A stretch of DNA of 36,655 nt, taken from Gammaproteobacteria bacterium. Lineage in GTDB: Bacteria > Pseudomonadota > Gammaproteobacteria > JAADHQ01. The position numbers and the translations under genes are program-made. This document shows positions 25,571-32,740 of the stretch, one piece after another. The notes beneath the pieces were generated by a model that worked only from the letters and a program-made list of their open reading frames with translations, did not search any database and had not been told where the DNA came from. The stretch is from the NCBI GenBank assembly GCA_011052215.1, contig DRJK01000103.1:1-36655 (forward strand). The letters are read 5' to 3'. The first letter of the stretch is position 1; each line of letters begins with the position of its first letter.

Positions 25571-26116
25571 TTAGCTGTCACAAGGAGCAGGTGAATAACG
25601 TTTCGATTCCTGTAACGCATCAATAAAACCAAAGTCAGCCAGGTTTTTCAGCCTTTGTATATACAATATACCATCAAGGTGATCACATTCATGTAACACA
25701 ACCCTGGCGTGAAAACCCTCAACGGTCCTGTTTATTGTCTTTCCTTCATGATTAAAACCGCCATAGCGTATTTTTGTTGCCCTTGGCACAAGTCCACGCA
25801 TACCCGGGATGCTCAGGCATCCCTCCCAGTCTTCAACGGTTTCTGTGGTCAGGATATCAATAACAGGGTTTATCAATACGGTTTCCGGAACCGGTTCGGC
25901 ATCGGGATAACGGCTGTTCCCGGTAAAACCGAATACGACCACACGCTTCAGCACACCAATTTGCGGGGCCGCCAGTCCAACCCCCTGATAATCGCGCATG
26001 GTGTCATAAATGTCATCGACAAGAATCTTTATGATACCCGAGCCGGGGTCTTCAACAGATTCACTAATCCTGCTTAATAGCGGGTCACCCAGTTGTAAAA
26101 CCTTTTTTATAGACAT
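25571..26116 (-). CDS. def: Peptide deformylase
   Basis: This metalloenzyme removes the formyl group from the N-terminus of new proteins. All three family motifs are present: GVGLAAPQIG, EGCLSIPG (Cys metal ligand) and HECDHLDG (HExxH). MSIKKVLQLGDPLLSRIS is a normal N-terminus, so the frame before ATG 26116 is not used. The C-terminal 20 residues (LKNLADFGFIDALQESKRYS) differ from the classical basic tail of E. coli Def, which may mark a second, accessory deformylase. It is followed by a divergent formyltransferase gene and preceded by 210 bases of unremarkable sequence and repeat copy 7. Confidence 0.93.
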   Translation of the reverse strand: MSIKKVLQLGDPLLSRISESVEDPGSGIIKILVDDIYDTMRDYQGVGLAAPQIGVLKRVVVFGFTGNSRYPDAEPVPETVLINPVIDILTTETVEDWEGCLSIPGMRGLVPRATKIRYGGFNHEGKTINRTVEGFHARVVLHECDHLDGILYIQRLKNLADFGFIDALQESKRYSPAPCDS

Positions 26117-26326
26117 ATTTTCATGTTGTCTCTTATGCTGACCCTGACCTGAACGTATCATATCTCAATAAAATAGAAATGACAGACCTTGAATGATGAC
26201 AGGTGCCCGGTCAAGGTGTTGAAACAAAATTTCTGAAAAGTCATAAAACCGTATCAGTTAGCCGGATCACAGGGTTTATTGGATAAAATATACCGAGCCT
26301 GGCACATTTTAGGCTATATTATAAAT
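26117..26326. other. Intergenic stretch upstream of def and repeat copy 7
   Basis: AT-rich non-coding sequence with no tRNA, recognisable operator or additional repeat. It should contain the def promoter on the minus strand, but no confident -35/-10 pair was identified. Its last nine bases form the left side of the target duplication of copy 7. Confidence 0.5.
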
Positions 26327-26558
26327 CATTGCTGTCCCGTTAACTTTATGAAGCACATAACAATGTGAGGACATGAAACCGGCAAGCCTGATCAAGACAC
26401 GCAAAACATGCCGTCCATGGCGGCTCGGCTGCCGCGTCCGTGCGGCAGACGGTCTTGATCAGGCTTACCGATTCCATGTCCGGATTGCGGGTTGGCCCGA
26501 AACACACTTGCCGCTTACATTTCAGCCACATTCGTCATGGGTTAACGGCACAACAGTG
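26327..26558 (+). mobile_element. MITE-like repeat, copy 7 (232 bp, inverted hairpin module)
   Basis: The ends are CATTGCTGTCCCGTTAAC and GTTAACGGCACAACAGTG, in plus orientation by their adjoining sequences (TTTATGAAGCACATAACAAT on the left, CTTGCCGCTTACATTTCAGC on the right). The inner module reads GACACGCAAAACATGCC...GGCAGACGGTC, the reverse complement of the module in copies 2, 3, 5, 6 and 9. The arms are swapped too (ATGAAACCGG now on the left). The nonamers ATTATAAAT and ATTATAAAC agree at 8 of 9. Confidence 0.92.
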
Positions 26559-26626
26559 ATTATAAACAGAGAAATCAACAACATTTATTCCTGTGTTATA
26601 ACTATCCAGGTGAGAAGTGTCCAGTC

Positions 26627-28216
26627 ATGAATACTGCTAGCGAACAAAACACGCCACTCATCGATGCCCTGTTAAATCCGGCATTCTATGACCACCCGGT
26701 CAGCTCCTGCCAGTTGATCGAAACGCATATCTCCTGGGTGATATTAACAGGCGATTTTGCCTACAAGGTAAAAAAACCGGTCGATTTCGGTTTTCTGGAC
26801 TTTTCATCACTGCAAAAAAGAAAGTACTACTGTGAGGAAGAGTTGCGCCTGAACCGCCGTCTGGCACCGGACATTTATCTGGATGTCGTGGCGATAGTCG
26901 GGACACCTGAAGCCCCGTCTCTAACGGGCCCGGGCAATGTCATCGAATATGCCGTCAAAATGGCACAATTTTCGCAGCAAATGCAACTTGATCATGTGCT
27001 GGCAAGAAACGAACTTCAACCAAACATGATTGATGCGATAGCAAATCTGATAGCTGCCTTTCATCAGCAGGTCGATACAGCCGGAGATAACACCCACTAT
27101 GGTGATCCCGAGCATGTACGCCAGCCGATTGAAGAGAACTTTGTCCAGATTCGTGAAAGAGTGACAGATAACAAACATCTCAAATTACTTTCAGAACTGA
27201 AACAATGGAGCGAACATTCATTCAGAGAACTGCAGGGTTATTTTATTCAACGTAAATTAACAGGGTTCATACGTGAGTGTCATGGTGATTTACATTTACG
27301 AAATCTTGCCTGGTATAAAGACAAGCCACTGGTTTTTGATTGCCTTGAATTCAACCAGAACTTCCGCTGGATCGATGTACTCAGTGAGGTCGCTTTTCTG
27401 GTGATGGACCTGCAAGATCGGGATCAGCCATCAATGGCATATCGGTTCCTGAACCGTTACCTGGAATTAACGGGTGATTATGAAGGGATCAGCGTGTTAC
27501 GTTTTTATCTCGTTTACCGGGCGATGGTAAGGGCCAAGGTGGATGCCATCCGCGCACATCAACCCGGCTTGTCCGTGGAGGACACAGAAAAGGCCAGCAG
27601 GGAATTTCATGGCTATCTTCGACTTGCGCTGACCTATACAAAACGGGGCACCCCTTATATCATAATAACCTGCGGTATGTCGGCAAGCGGCAAAAGCACG
27701 TTGACCCAACCGCTACTGGAGAAACTTGCTGCAATCCGGATTCGTTCAGACGTGGAACGCAAAAGACTGTATAACATCATGCCGGGCGAAAACTCGTACG
27801 CAAAAACGGGGCAGGGAATATATACACCGGAAGCGACAAATAGCACTTATCTCAGGCTGGCTGCACTGGCAGGCAATATACTTGATTCCGGCTTTCCGGT
27901 TATCATCGATGCGGCCTTCCCGGAAATTGAACAACGCAATCTCTTCAGGCAACTGGCCACCGGGAAAAAGACCCGCTGCATTATTCTTGAGTTCATCGCC
28001 TCAAATAATACCTTGCGACAAAGGATACGAGACAGGAAACAGGACGTATCCGATGCTGATCTGGATATCCTTGAGGACCAGATCAGGAACTGGCACCCGC
28101 TGGAGCAGGATGAACAGGCCGGTATTATTACAATTGATACCGAAAGGCCATTTGATATTAATAAACTAATAAGTCAGATCGAATCATGCAGAAAGATCGG
28201 ACCGGGAAATGGCTAA
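26627..28216 (+). CDS. Fused phosphotransferase-like and P-loop kinase protein
   Basis: This 529-residue two-domain protein has an N-terminal half resembling the aminoglycoside/choline phosphotransferase fold: ISWVILTGDFAYKVKKPVDF, a catalytic-loop-like RECHGDLHLRNLAWYKD near residue 217 and LVFDCLEFNQNFRW. The C-terminal domain has a Walker A, GMSASGKST, near residue 349 and looks like a gluconate-kinase or Zeta-type P-loop kinase (RIRSDVERKRLY, PVIIDAAFPEIEQRNLF). This architecture is widespread in proteobacteria, but its substrate is not known. The gene overlaps the downstream alpha/beta hydrolase by eight bases, showing translational coupling. It lies about 70 bases after repeat copy 7. 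Confidence 0.88.
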   Translation: MNTASEQNTPLIDALLNPAFYDHPVSSCQLIETHISWVILTGDFAYKVKKPVDFGFLDFSSLQKRKYYCEEELRLNRRLAPDIYLDVVAIVGTPEAPSLTGPGNVIEYAVKMAQFSQQMQLDHVLARNELQPNMIDAIANLIAAFHQQVDTAGDNTHYGDPEHVRQPIEENFVQIRERVTDNKHLKLLSELKQWSEHSFRELQGYFIQRKLTGFIRECHGDLHLRNLAWYKDKPLVFDCLEFNQNFRWIDVLSEVAFLVMDLQDRDQPSMAYRFLNRYLELTGDYEGISVLRFYLVYRAMVRAKVDAIRAHQPGLSVEDTEKASREFHGYLRLALTYTKRGTPYIIITCGMSASGKSTLTQPLLEKLAAIRIRSDVERKRLYNIMPGENSYAKTGQGIYTPEATNSTYLRLAALAGNILDSGFPVIIDAAFPEIEQRNLFRQLATGKKTRCIILEFIASNNTLRQRIRDRKQDVSDADLDILEDQIRNWHPLEQDEQAGIITIDTERPFDINKLISQIESCRKIGPGNG

Positions 28217-29018
28217 AAAAGTGCAGGGCTATGTAGCCATAATCATTATTATCTACATGGCAGTCAACGGGTTTATGTATTTACGCCAGCCAGCCATGGT
28301 ATTTTTTCCGGCCAGGGACCTGTCGGAAAATCCGGATGACTGGGGCCTGCAATACGATGATGTGTTTATAAAGACAGCAGATGGAGTAACAATTAATGGA
28401 TGGTTTATCCCTGAAAAAAATTCTGACAAGGCATTGCTGTTCTTGCATGGAAATGGCGGAAACATTTCACACCGAAAAGAGTCTGTCGAGATATTTAACA
28501 GGCTTGGATTGAACGTTTTTATTATAGACTACAGGGGTTATGGCATTAGTGAGGGAAGTCCCGATGAAAAAGGTCTTTACCTTGATGCTCAAATTGCCTG
28601 GGATTATTTAATAAAAAAAGGATTTGATAAAACAAAAATTATTATCTTCGGGCGGTCACTGGGCGGGGCCATCGCAATCAATCTGGCATCAAAGGTAAAA
28701 CCGGGGGCATTGATTATCGAGTCAACCTTTAGTTCGGCACGTGATATGGGGCAATCAATATTTCCCTTGCTTTCCCGTGTACTCATCTTCAGGTATAGCT
28801 TCAATAGCGGGGAACTGATTAAAAAAATAAATAGCCCGTTACTTGTTATTCACAGCCCGGATGATGAAATTATCCCGTTTAAACTGGGCAAAAAAGTCTT
28901 TGATGCCGCAAACGAACCTAAATCCTTTTTTTCTTTACAAGGTGATCACAATAATGGATTTATCATAAGCCAGCCTGACTATGAAAAAAGACTGGCTGAG
29001 TTCATTATGGGCAAATGA
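28209..29018 (+). CDS. Membrane-anchored alpha/beta hydrolase (Bem46/YfhR-like)
   Basis: This 269-residue hydrolase has an N-terminal membrane helix (about residues 6-24, GYVAIIIIIYMAVNGFMYL). The core contains LFLHGNGGNISHRKESVEIF (oxyanion hole), IDYRGYGISEGSPDEKGLYL and the nucleophile elbow IIFGRSLGGAIAINLA. The acid is in SPDDEIIPFKLG and the His in GDHNNGF. This pattern fits Bem46/YfhR serine hydrolases, whose substrates are poorly known. The start codon lies inside the 3' end of the kinase-fusion gene, so the two are coupled. After the stop come a truncated mobile repeat and a terminator belonging to the opposite-strand gene. Confidence 0.9.
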   Translation: MAKKVQGYVAIIIIIYMAVNGFMYLRQPAMVFFPARDLSENPDDWGLQYDDVFIKTADGVTINGWFIPEKNSDKALLFLHGNGGNISHRKESVEIFNRLGLNVFIIDYRGYGISEGSPDEKGLYLDAQIAWDYLIKKGFDKTKIIIFGRSLGGAIAINLASKVKPGALIIESTFSSARDMGQSIFPLLSRVLIFRYSFNSGELIKKINSPLLVIHSPDDEIIPFKLGKKVFDAANEPKSFFSLQGDHNNGFIISQPDYEKRLAEFIMGK

Positions 29019-29041
29019 GGTAAGAGAAAAACTGAACTGAT

Positions 29042-29148
29042 CCGGCCGCCCCCGCATTTCTACCACGCGGCAGACGGTCTTGATCAGGCTTACCGGTTCC
29101 ATGTCCTCACATTGTTATGTGCCCCATAACGTTAACGGGGCAACAGTG
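29042..29148 (-). mobile_element. MITE-like repeat, copy 8 (one half only)
   Basis: The right-hand part reads GCGGCAGACGGTCTTGATC, then CAGGCTTACCGG...CCATGTCC and CACATTGTTATGTG, ending GTTAACGGGGCAACAGTG. Read in reverse this is the left half of the family, so the copy is in minus orientation. Homology is clear from about 29066; the stretch from 29042 is weaker. The other half and any left target repeat are missing, consistent with deletion. The remaining bases to 29268 show nothing recognisable. Confidence 0.82.
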
Positions 29149-29268
29149 ATTATATTTATACAACATTTAACTCTGCGTCCCCGCTATCCACACAGGCGAC
29201 GGGTATATTGCATAAACAGTCGCGGATAATAAAACGGGCAAGCACTGTCAGGTCATGTCCAGATCAGT

Positions 29269-29298
29269 AAAAAAATAGCCCGGCTTTACGCCGGGCTA
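29269..29298 (-). terminator. Rho-independent terminator of the small heat-shock gene
   Basis: Read on the minus strand, the stem TAGCCCGGC pairs perfectly with GCCGGGCTA around a five-base loop and is followed by seven T residues. It lies about 20 bases after the stop codon of the Hsp20-family gene. This is the clearest intrinsic terminator in the window. Confidence 0.92.
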
Positions 29299-29318
29299 TG
29301 GGTAATACCCGGTAAATA

Positions 29319-29801
29319 TTACTCACCCTCTACTTTTATAGCGTGTCGTTTGGCGCTTTCAAGTTTGGGTAAGGTGACTTCCAGCAGACCATCCTTGAAT
29401 TTTGCCTTGATTCTGGATTCATCTACAGCAGCAGGCAGTGACACGGTACGCAGGAAATTACCTGTGCTGATTTCGTGTCTGTAATATTCACCTTTCTTGT
29501 CCCTGGTTTCCTCGCGGGTTTTGCCATGGATGGTGACGGTATGATCAGTGCTTGATATATCCAGATCACCTTTTTTTACACCCGGTAATGCCGCACGTAC
29601 CAGAATAGTTGCATCCTGATCAATGACATCAACGTGTGGCAAACCCTCTGCAAGCACGGATGACCCGGCGCTGAACGGACGCATCCATCCTCGGGGAATA
29701 AAATTTTCAAACAGTTGCTCCATTTCTTCGAGCACACCCATGGGTCGGAACGGAACAATGTTTTCATGCTCTGTATGTTTGCGTGGGGTTTGTGTAGTCA
29801 T
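29319..29801 (-). CDS. Small heat-shock protein, Hsp20/alpha-crystallin family
   Basis: This 160-residue ATP-independent holdase chaperone has an N-terminal region (NIVPFRPMGVLEEMEQLFEN, FIPRGWMRPF) preceding an alpha-crystallin domain. The domain carries LPHVDVIDQDATILVRAALP, GVKKGDLDISSTDHTVTIHG and the conserved GxLxVxLPK end as DGLLEVTLPKLESAKRHAI. The basic/acidic short tail is class typical. A strong ribosome site, AAAGGAGGTG, stands just before the ATG, and a perfect terminator follows. A TTGACA sequence is present about 75 bases upstream on the coding strand, without a convincing -10, so control by a heat-shock sigma factor cannot be judged. Confidence 0.94.
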   Translation of the reverse strand: MTTQTPRKHTEHENIVPFRPMGVLEEMEQLFENFIPRGWMRPFSAGSSVLAEGLPHVDVIDQDATILVRAALPGVKKGDLDISSTDHTVTIHGKTREETRDKKGEYYRHEISTGNFLRTVSLPAAVDESRIKAKFKDGLLEVTLPKLESAKRHAIKVEGE

Positions 29802-30039
29802 GATACACCTCCTTTGTTACGGCTTTAACAAAAGTGCATCGGAACGATCAACAATGGTTCCAAATGTCGCCTGTCAAAGAGAGGCAATTACAACTCCCTT
29901 TAACAATATAAATATAGTTTACTGGCCAGATCATTTCAATGACTACGGTCAAGGCAGCTTCAGTATTATAAAATTTAATAGGCAGGGCAGAATGATAAAA
30001 ATATTTTATTGTTTAACAAGACTGCTTTTCATGATGTAT
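29802..30039. other. Promoter region of the small heat-shock gene
   Basis: AT-rich, non-coding. On the minus strand it carries TTGACA near 29872-29877 and the gene's ribosome site AAAGGAGGTG near the start codon. No CIRCE-type inverted repeat was seen, and I saw no sigma-32 -10 element. The last nine bases are the left target repeat of copy 9. Confidence 0.45.
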
Positions 30040-30276
30040 TACGGCTGTCCCGGTAACCTCATGAAGTGTATATAAATGTGAGGATATGAAACCGGTATGG
30101 CCAAATAAAGACCGTCTGCCGCACGGACGCGGCAGCCGAGCCGCCATGGAGGGCATGTTTTGCGCGTCCTGATTTGGCCATACCGGTTTCATATCCGGAT
30201 TGTTCTGTTTAGCTTAAAACGTACTTGCCGTTTTCGTATCGACTTGGATTTGTTAAAGGGAAGCGGCACAGCAATA
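30040..30276 (+). mobile_element. MITE-like repeat, copy 9 (237 bp, divergent, perfect duplication)
   Basis: The ends, TACGGCTGTCCCGGTAAC and GCGGCACAGCAATA, have drifted from the consensus, yet the nonamer ATGATGTAT is identical on both sides (30031-30039 and 30277-30285). The hairpin arms read CCGGTATGGCCAAATAAAGA (left) and TTTGGCCATACCGG (right). The bases differ from other copies in both arms but still pair, so the stem is maintained by paired changes. Confidence 0.88.
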
Positions 30277-30363
30277 ATGATGTATCAAGCATTCCTGTTA
30301 TCTTTCCGGTTCTGTGAGAAGGCAGGTTCAACGGGGTAAATTGCAATCATTGTTCAGAAAAAT

Positions 30364-31656
30364 TCAGGCTTCCTGATTTCTGATGATATGTTTATATAAA
30401 CGAAATCCGGAGTAAAGATTATTCCACAGTATCCCCGCTGTAATAATTAACAGCAGCGCCGCCGGCCGTAAAAAATAATCAGGCCAGAACACCGCCAGAA
30501 TGAACAGTAACAACATCAGGCAATGTGCCCTGAAATGCAAGCGAGCATGACGTTCGGGTATCACCTGTTTCATATTGGGAATATTTCCCCTTGTATGACC
30601 TCTCCCCTGAATATAATTATTCAAATGCAGCCATATCAAAAAAGGAGCGATCTTGTATAACATGCCGCTTATCGCTGACATGGAAAAACCTGTAATCATC
30701 AATACCCCGAAAAATATCTCCAGCTGGTCGTGTGTGCCCGTGAGCGATAAACCCCAGGCGATTACCACCAGCAGAAGACTACTCAGGGACACACGCCAGA
30801 AATTCAATGTTACGTCAGGTATATACCTGCGCCTGCGCGACAAAAGATTCATGCTGACCAGTAAAAAAAACACCAGCCCGGATGCCAGCAGACCCCCGGC
30901 AAGATGCGACAGCCAGATTGTCTGAGGGAAAAAGATCTGTACCAGACTCCAGCACGATAATAATAGAAACATCAGTATGGCAAGCCATCGCATCATCGGC
31001 CCGGGATAATCAGGGGTAATCTGAAACATTGGTATCACCTGATAGGCCACACCCATTATCAACAGGCTCACCCAGCCGACCAGGCCCCAGGTCATGTGCT
31101 GGTCGGTCATGCCCGGCAATCTTTCGAGCCCGTTCCAGCTATAACCCAGCGCCAGATACACGCCCAACACCACCGTTACAGCAAAGGCCAGCAGGGCAAC
31201 CGTTGTTGAACGCACGGTTGTATGCCCGGAACGTGCCTTACGCAAGGTGACCAGTAATACCAGTATAAAACCCGTAAGCGCCAGCCCGAGCAACACACCC
31301 GCCAGGGTAAATAAAGCCGTTTTCTGCCACAACCAGCCAGCCGTCAGTGCCAGCGTCCCGGCGACAAGCAATAAATGAATGACGGTGCTGAATGATAGCG
31401 GATATGAAATCTGTACCCCCATCAGTACCGGCGTTAACTGTTGTAATGCGCCTGCCATGACCATGGTCAGAAAACCCAGGGTAAGAAGATGTGTTGCGGC
31501 CAGAAGTGCCGGGTGCCAGCGACTGGAAAGTACATCCGGCCCGGCCCAGAACAAGGTTACCCCGCACGCCACTGCAAAAAGAGGCGCGGTAAGAAAAAAT
31601 CTATATGGAACAGAAAGCGGCGGCGTCTGTGCCAGCGAAAGTGCGGCAGCCTTCAT
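30364..31656 (-). CDS. Multi-spanning membrane protein, heme-copper oxidase subunit I/NnrS-like
   Basis: This 430-residue, very hydrophobic protein has about twelve membrane helices. Histidines in membrane segments, LAATHLLTLGFLTMVMAGAL and TDQHMTWGLVGWVSLLIMG, together with HLAGGLLASGLVFFLL and SAISGMLYKIAPFLIWLHLN, resemble cytochrome-oxidase subunit I-like and NnrS-type proteins. NnrS is a heme-copper protein linked to nitric-oxide tolerance. The gene lies in an operon with hemerythrin and DUF2249 genes: its ATG overlaps the DUF2249 stop as ATGA. This neighbourhood is common in denitrifying or NO-exposed proteobacteria. Heme or copper binding is inferred from the histidines only. No terminator was seen after it. 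Confidence 0.8.
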   Translation of the reverse strand: MKAAALSLAQTPPLSVPYRFFLTAPLFAVACGVTLFWAGPDVLSSRWHPALLAATHLLTLGFLTMVMAGALQQLTPVLMGVQISYPLSFSTVIHLLLVAGTLALTAGWLWQKTALFTLAGVLLGLALTGFILVLLVTLRKARSGHTTVRSTTVALLAFAVTVVLGVYLALGYSWNGLERLPGMTDQHMTWGLVGWVSLLIMGVAYQVIPMFQITPDYPGPMMRWLAILMFLLLSCWSLVQIFFPQTIWLSHLAGGLLASGLVFFLLVSMNLLSRRRRYIPDVTLNFWRVSLSSLLLVVIAWGLSLTGTHDQLEIFFGVLMITGFSMSAISGMLYKIAPFLIWLHLNNYIQGRGHTRGNIPNMKQVIPERHARLHFRAHCLMLLLFILAVFWPDYFLRPAALLLIITAGILWNNLYSGFRLYKHIIRNQEA

Positions 31657-31958
31657 GGGTAAGAGGGTTTCACACTGGAAAGCTTTATAACCAGTGTGTC
31701 GGCCCGGGTCAGAACTGAAGATTGTGCCCCGGCATCGCCTTCATGCCAGATAAACACATCGTACGCAACATCACTGCCGGTACAGGTAATAAATGAAAAG
31801 CCTTGCTGTTTCAGGTTGTCATATAACAAACAGGGTTCACGGCGATGCCTCATCCTGAGATAATCTCCCTTACCCAGTTTCTCTGCCAACTCCATTGCAC
31901 GCACCAGGGGTTCAGGGGGCTCCATGTCCACCGCATCCAGCAGGTATTCCCTTGCCAT
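31653..31958 (-). CDS. DUF2249 domain protein
   Basis: This 101-residue cytosolic protein has a DUF2249 (SirA/TusA-like fold) pattern: LLDAVDMEPPEPLVRAMELA, then LGKGDYLRMRHRREPCLLYD, then KQQGFSFITCTG and a C-terminal VFIWHEGDA. The first part is the family's Asp/Pro-rich start, here with MEPPEPL. The start codon follows the hemerythrin stop directly (TAAATG) with GGAGGA a few bases upstream, so the genes are translationally coupled. The stop overlaps the start of the membrane-protein gene. DUF2249 proteins are often found with NO-reductase and hemerythrin genes; the biochemical role is not established. Confidence 0.85.
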   Translation of the reverse strand: MAREYLLDAVDMEPPEPLVRAMELAEKLGKGDYLRMRHRREPCLLYDNLKQQGFSFITCTGSDVAYDVFIWHEGDAGAQSSVLTRADTLVIKLSSVKPSYP

Positions 31959-32402
31959 TTATTCCTCCGCTAACGTCTGCATTTCTGATATGACCTGATT
32001 GCTTTTATCTGCCAGCAATTGATCCGCCATCGGATAAAGCATCATTTCCTCCTTGGCATTGTGTTGTTGCATAAACATCAACAGGGTTTCTGCTTCACCC
32101 AGAAATGTATCCTTGTCTTCTGCATCCAGGGCATTCTGCATGGAACGCATCAAACCACGCATCTGCTCATGTTCGTGGCGCATCACCTGGGTTGGCCCCA
32201 TCTCACTGCCCTGGGCCTGTTCAAAGGCCGGGAACAACACCTTTTCTTCCATCGTAAAATGCAGTTCCATAGACGGATAAAACTCCTGATAGGCCTGCTG
32301 TGTGGCTGGCCAGTCATCTTTTGAGGCCGCCTTCTCTGCATCCAGAAAAAAACCGTCACAACGCTTGTGGTCACTGGACATATGATCAAAAATGCTCGTC
32401 AC
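31959..32402 (-). CDS. Hemerythrin-domain protein
   Basis: This 147-residue four-helix protein has diiron ligands in order: SSDHKRCDGF (His), LHFTMEEKVLFPAFE (His, Glu), VMRHEHEQMR (His) and MQQHNAKEEMMLYP (His, Glu). Such proteins bind oxygen or nitric oxide or act in iron-sulfur repair. It starts with GTG 32402; GGAG stands nine bases upstream. It is the first gene of a three-gene unit with DUF2249 and the heme-copper-like membrane protein. A perfect FNR/Dnr-type palindrome lies about 80 bases upstream of the start, which fits control by oxygen or nitric oxide. Confidence 0.92.
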   Translation of the reverse strand: MTSIFDHMSSDHKRCDGFFLDAEKAASKDDWPATQQAYQEFYPSMELHFTMEEKVLFPAFEQAQGSEMGPTQVMRHEHEQMRGLMRSMQNALDAEDKDTFLGEAETLLMFMQQHNAKEEMMLYPMADQLLADKSNQVISEMQTLAEE

Positions 32403-32470
32403 TATACTTTCTCCATCGTTGTTGCTAAAAATACCACTGCAATATACTCAAGAATACCTGAGCCAATCAT

Positions 32471-32492
32471 ATTATACATTGATAGAGATCAA
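32471..32492 (-). promoter_or_regulatory. FNR/Dnr-type binding site upstream of the hemerythrin operon
   Basis: TTGATAGAGATCAA at 32479-32492 is a perfect TTGAT-N4-ATCAA palindrome, the FNR-family consensus. Its centre lies about 83 bases upstream of the hemerythrin start codon. If transcription began at about 32444, the site would be centred at -41.5 with TATTCT (minus strand, 32456-32451) as the -10, as in class II activated promoters. A competing exact TATAAT (minus strand, 32476-32471) abuts the box and would put the site in the promoter spacer, giving repression. Which applies cannot be told from the sequence. Confidence 0.7.
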
Positions 32493-32740
32493 CAGAAATA
32501 AAGCAAAACAGTTATATGGCGGGCACAGACCCGTGTGCAAATTTAAATGTCTGTTGCCGGAAAAACCGGCCCATCGACAAAGGAATAATAATATATATTA
32601 TTCATTATGTTATGATGTATAGTTAATCTATAATATTATGTATGCAATGTTACCACACAGCGGGGTGATTCATGATTTTTCAGAATGAGGGACGTCTTCC
32701 ACTGCCCCTTTTTTTTCTTTTATAACACTACACTGGAAGT
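32493..32740. other. AT-rich intergenic region before the mutarotase gene
   Basis: No convincing gene. It contains a 16-base perfect AT palindrome, AATAATATATATTATT, at 32587-32602, and further AT-rich sequence that may hold the plus-strand promoter of the mutarotase gene. No binding site other than the FNR-type box to its left is recognisable. Confidence 0.45.

Noticed and set aside
29623-30075. Long plus-strand frame opposite the small heat-shock gene
   Set aside because: Most of it is the antisense of the Hsp20 gene. It has no recognisable domain and the real gene on the other strand is clear.
32587-32602. 16-base AT palindrome as an operator
   Set aside because: It consists only of A and T in an AT-rich region and may occur by chance; no regulator site is matched.
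32392-32622. Possible 76-codon gene upstream of the mutarotase
   Set aside because: AT-rich, no ribosome site, overlaps the hemerythrin promoter and FNR-type box; no recognisable sequence.
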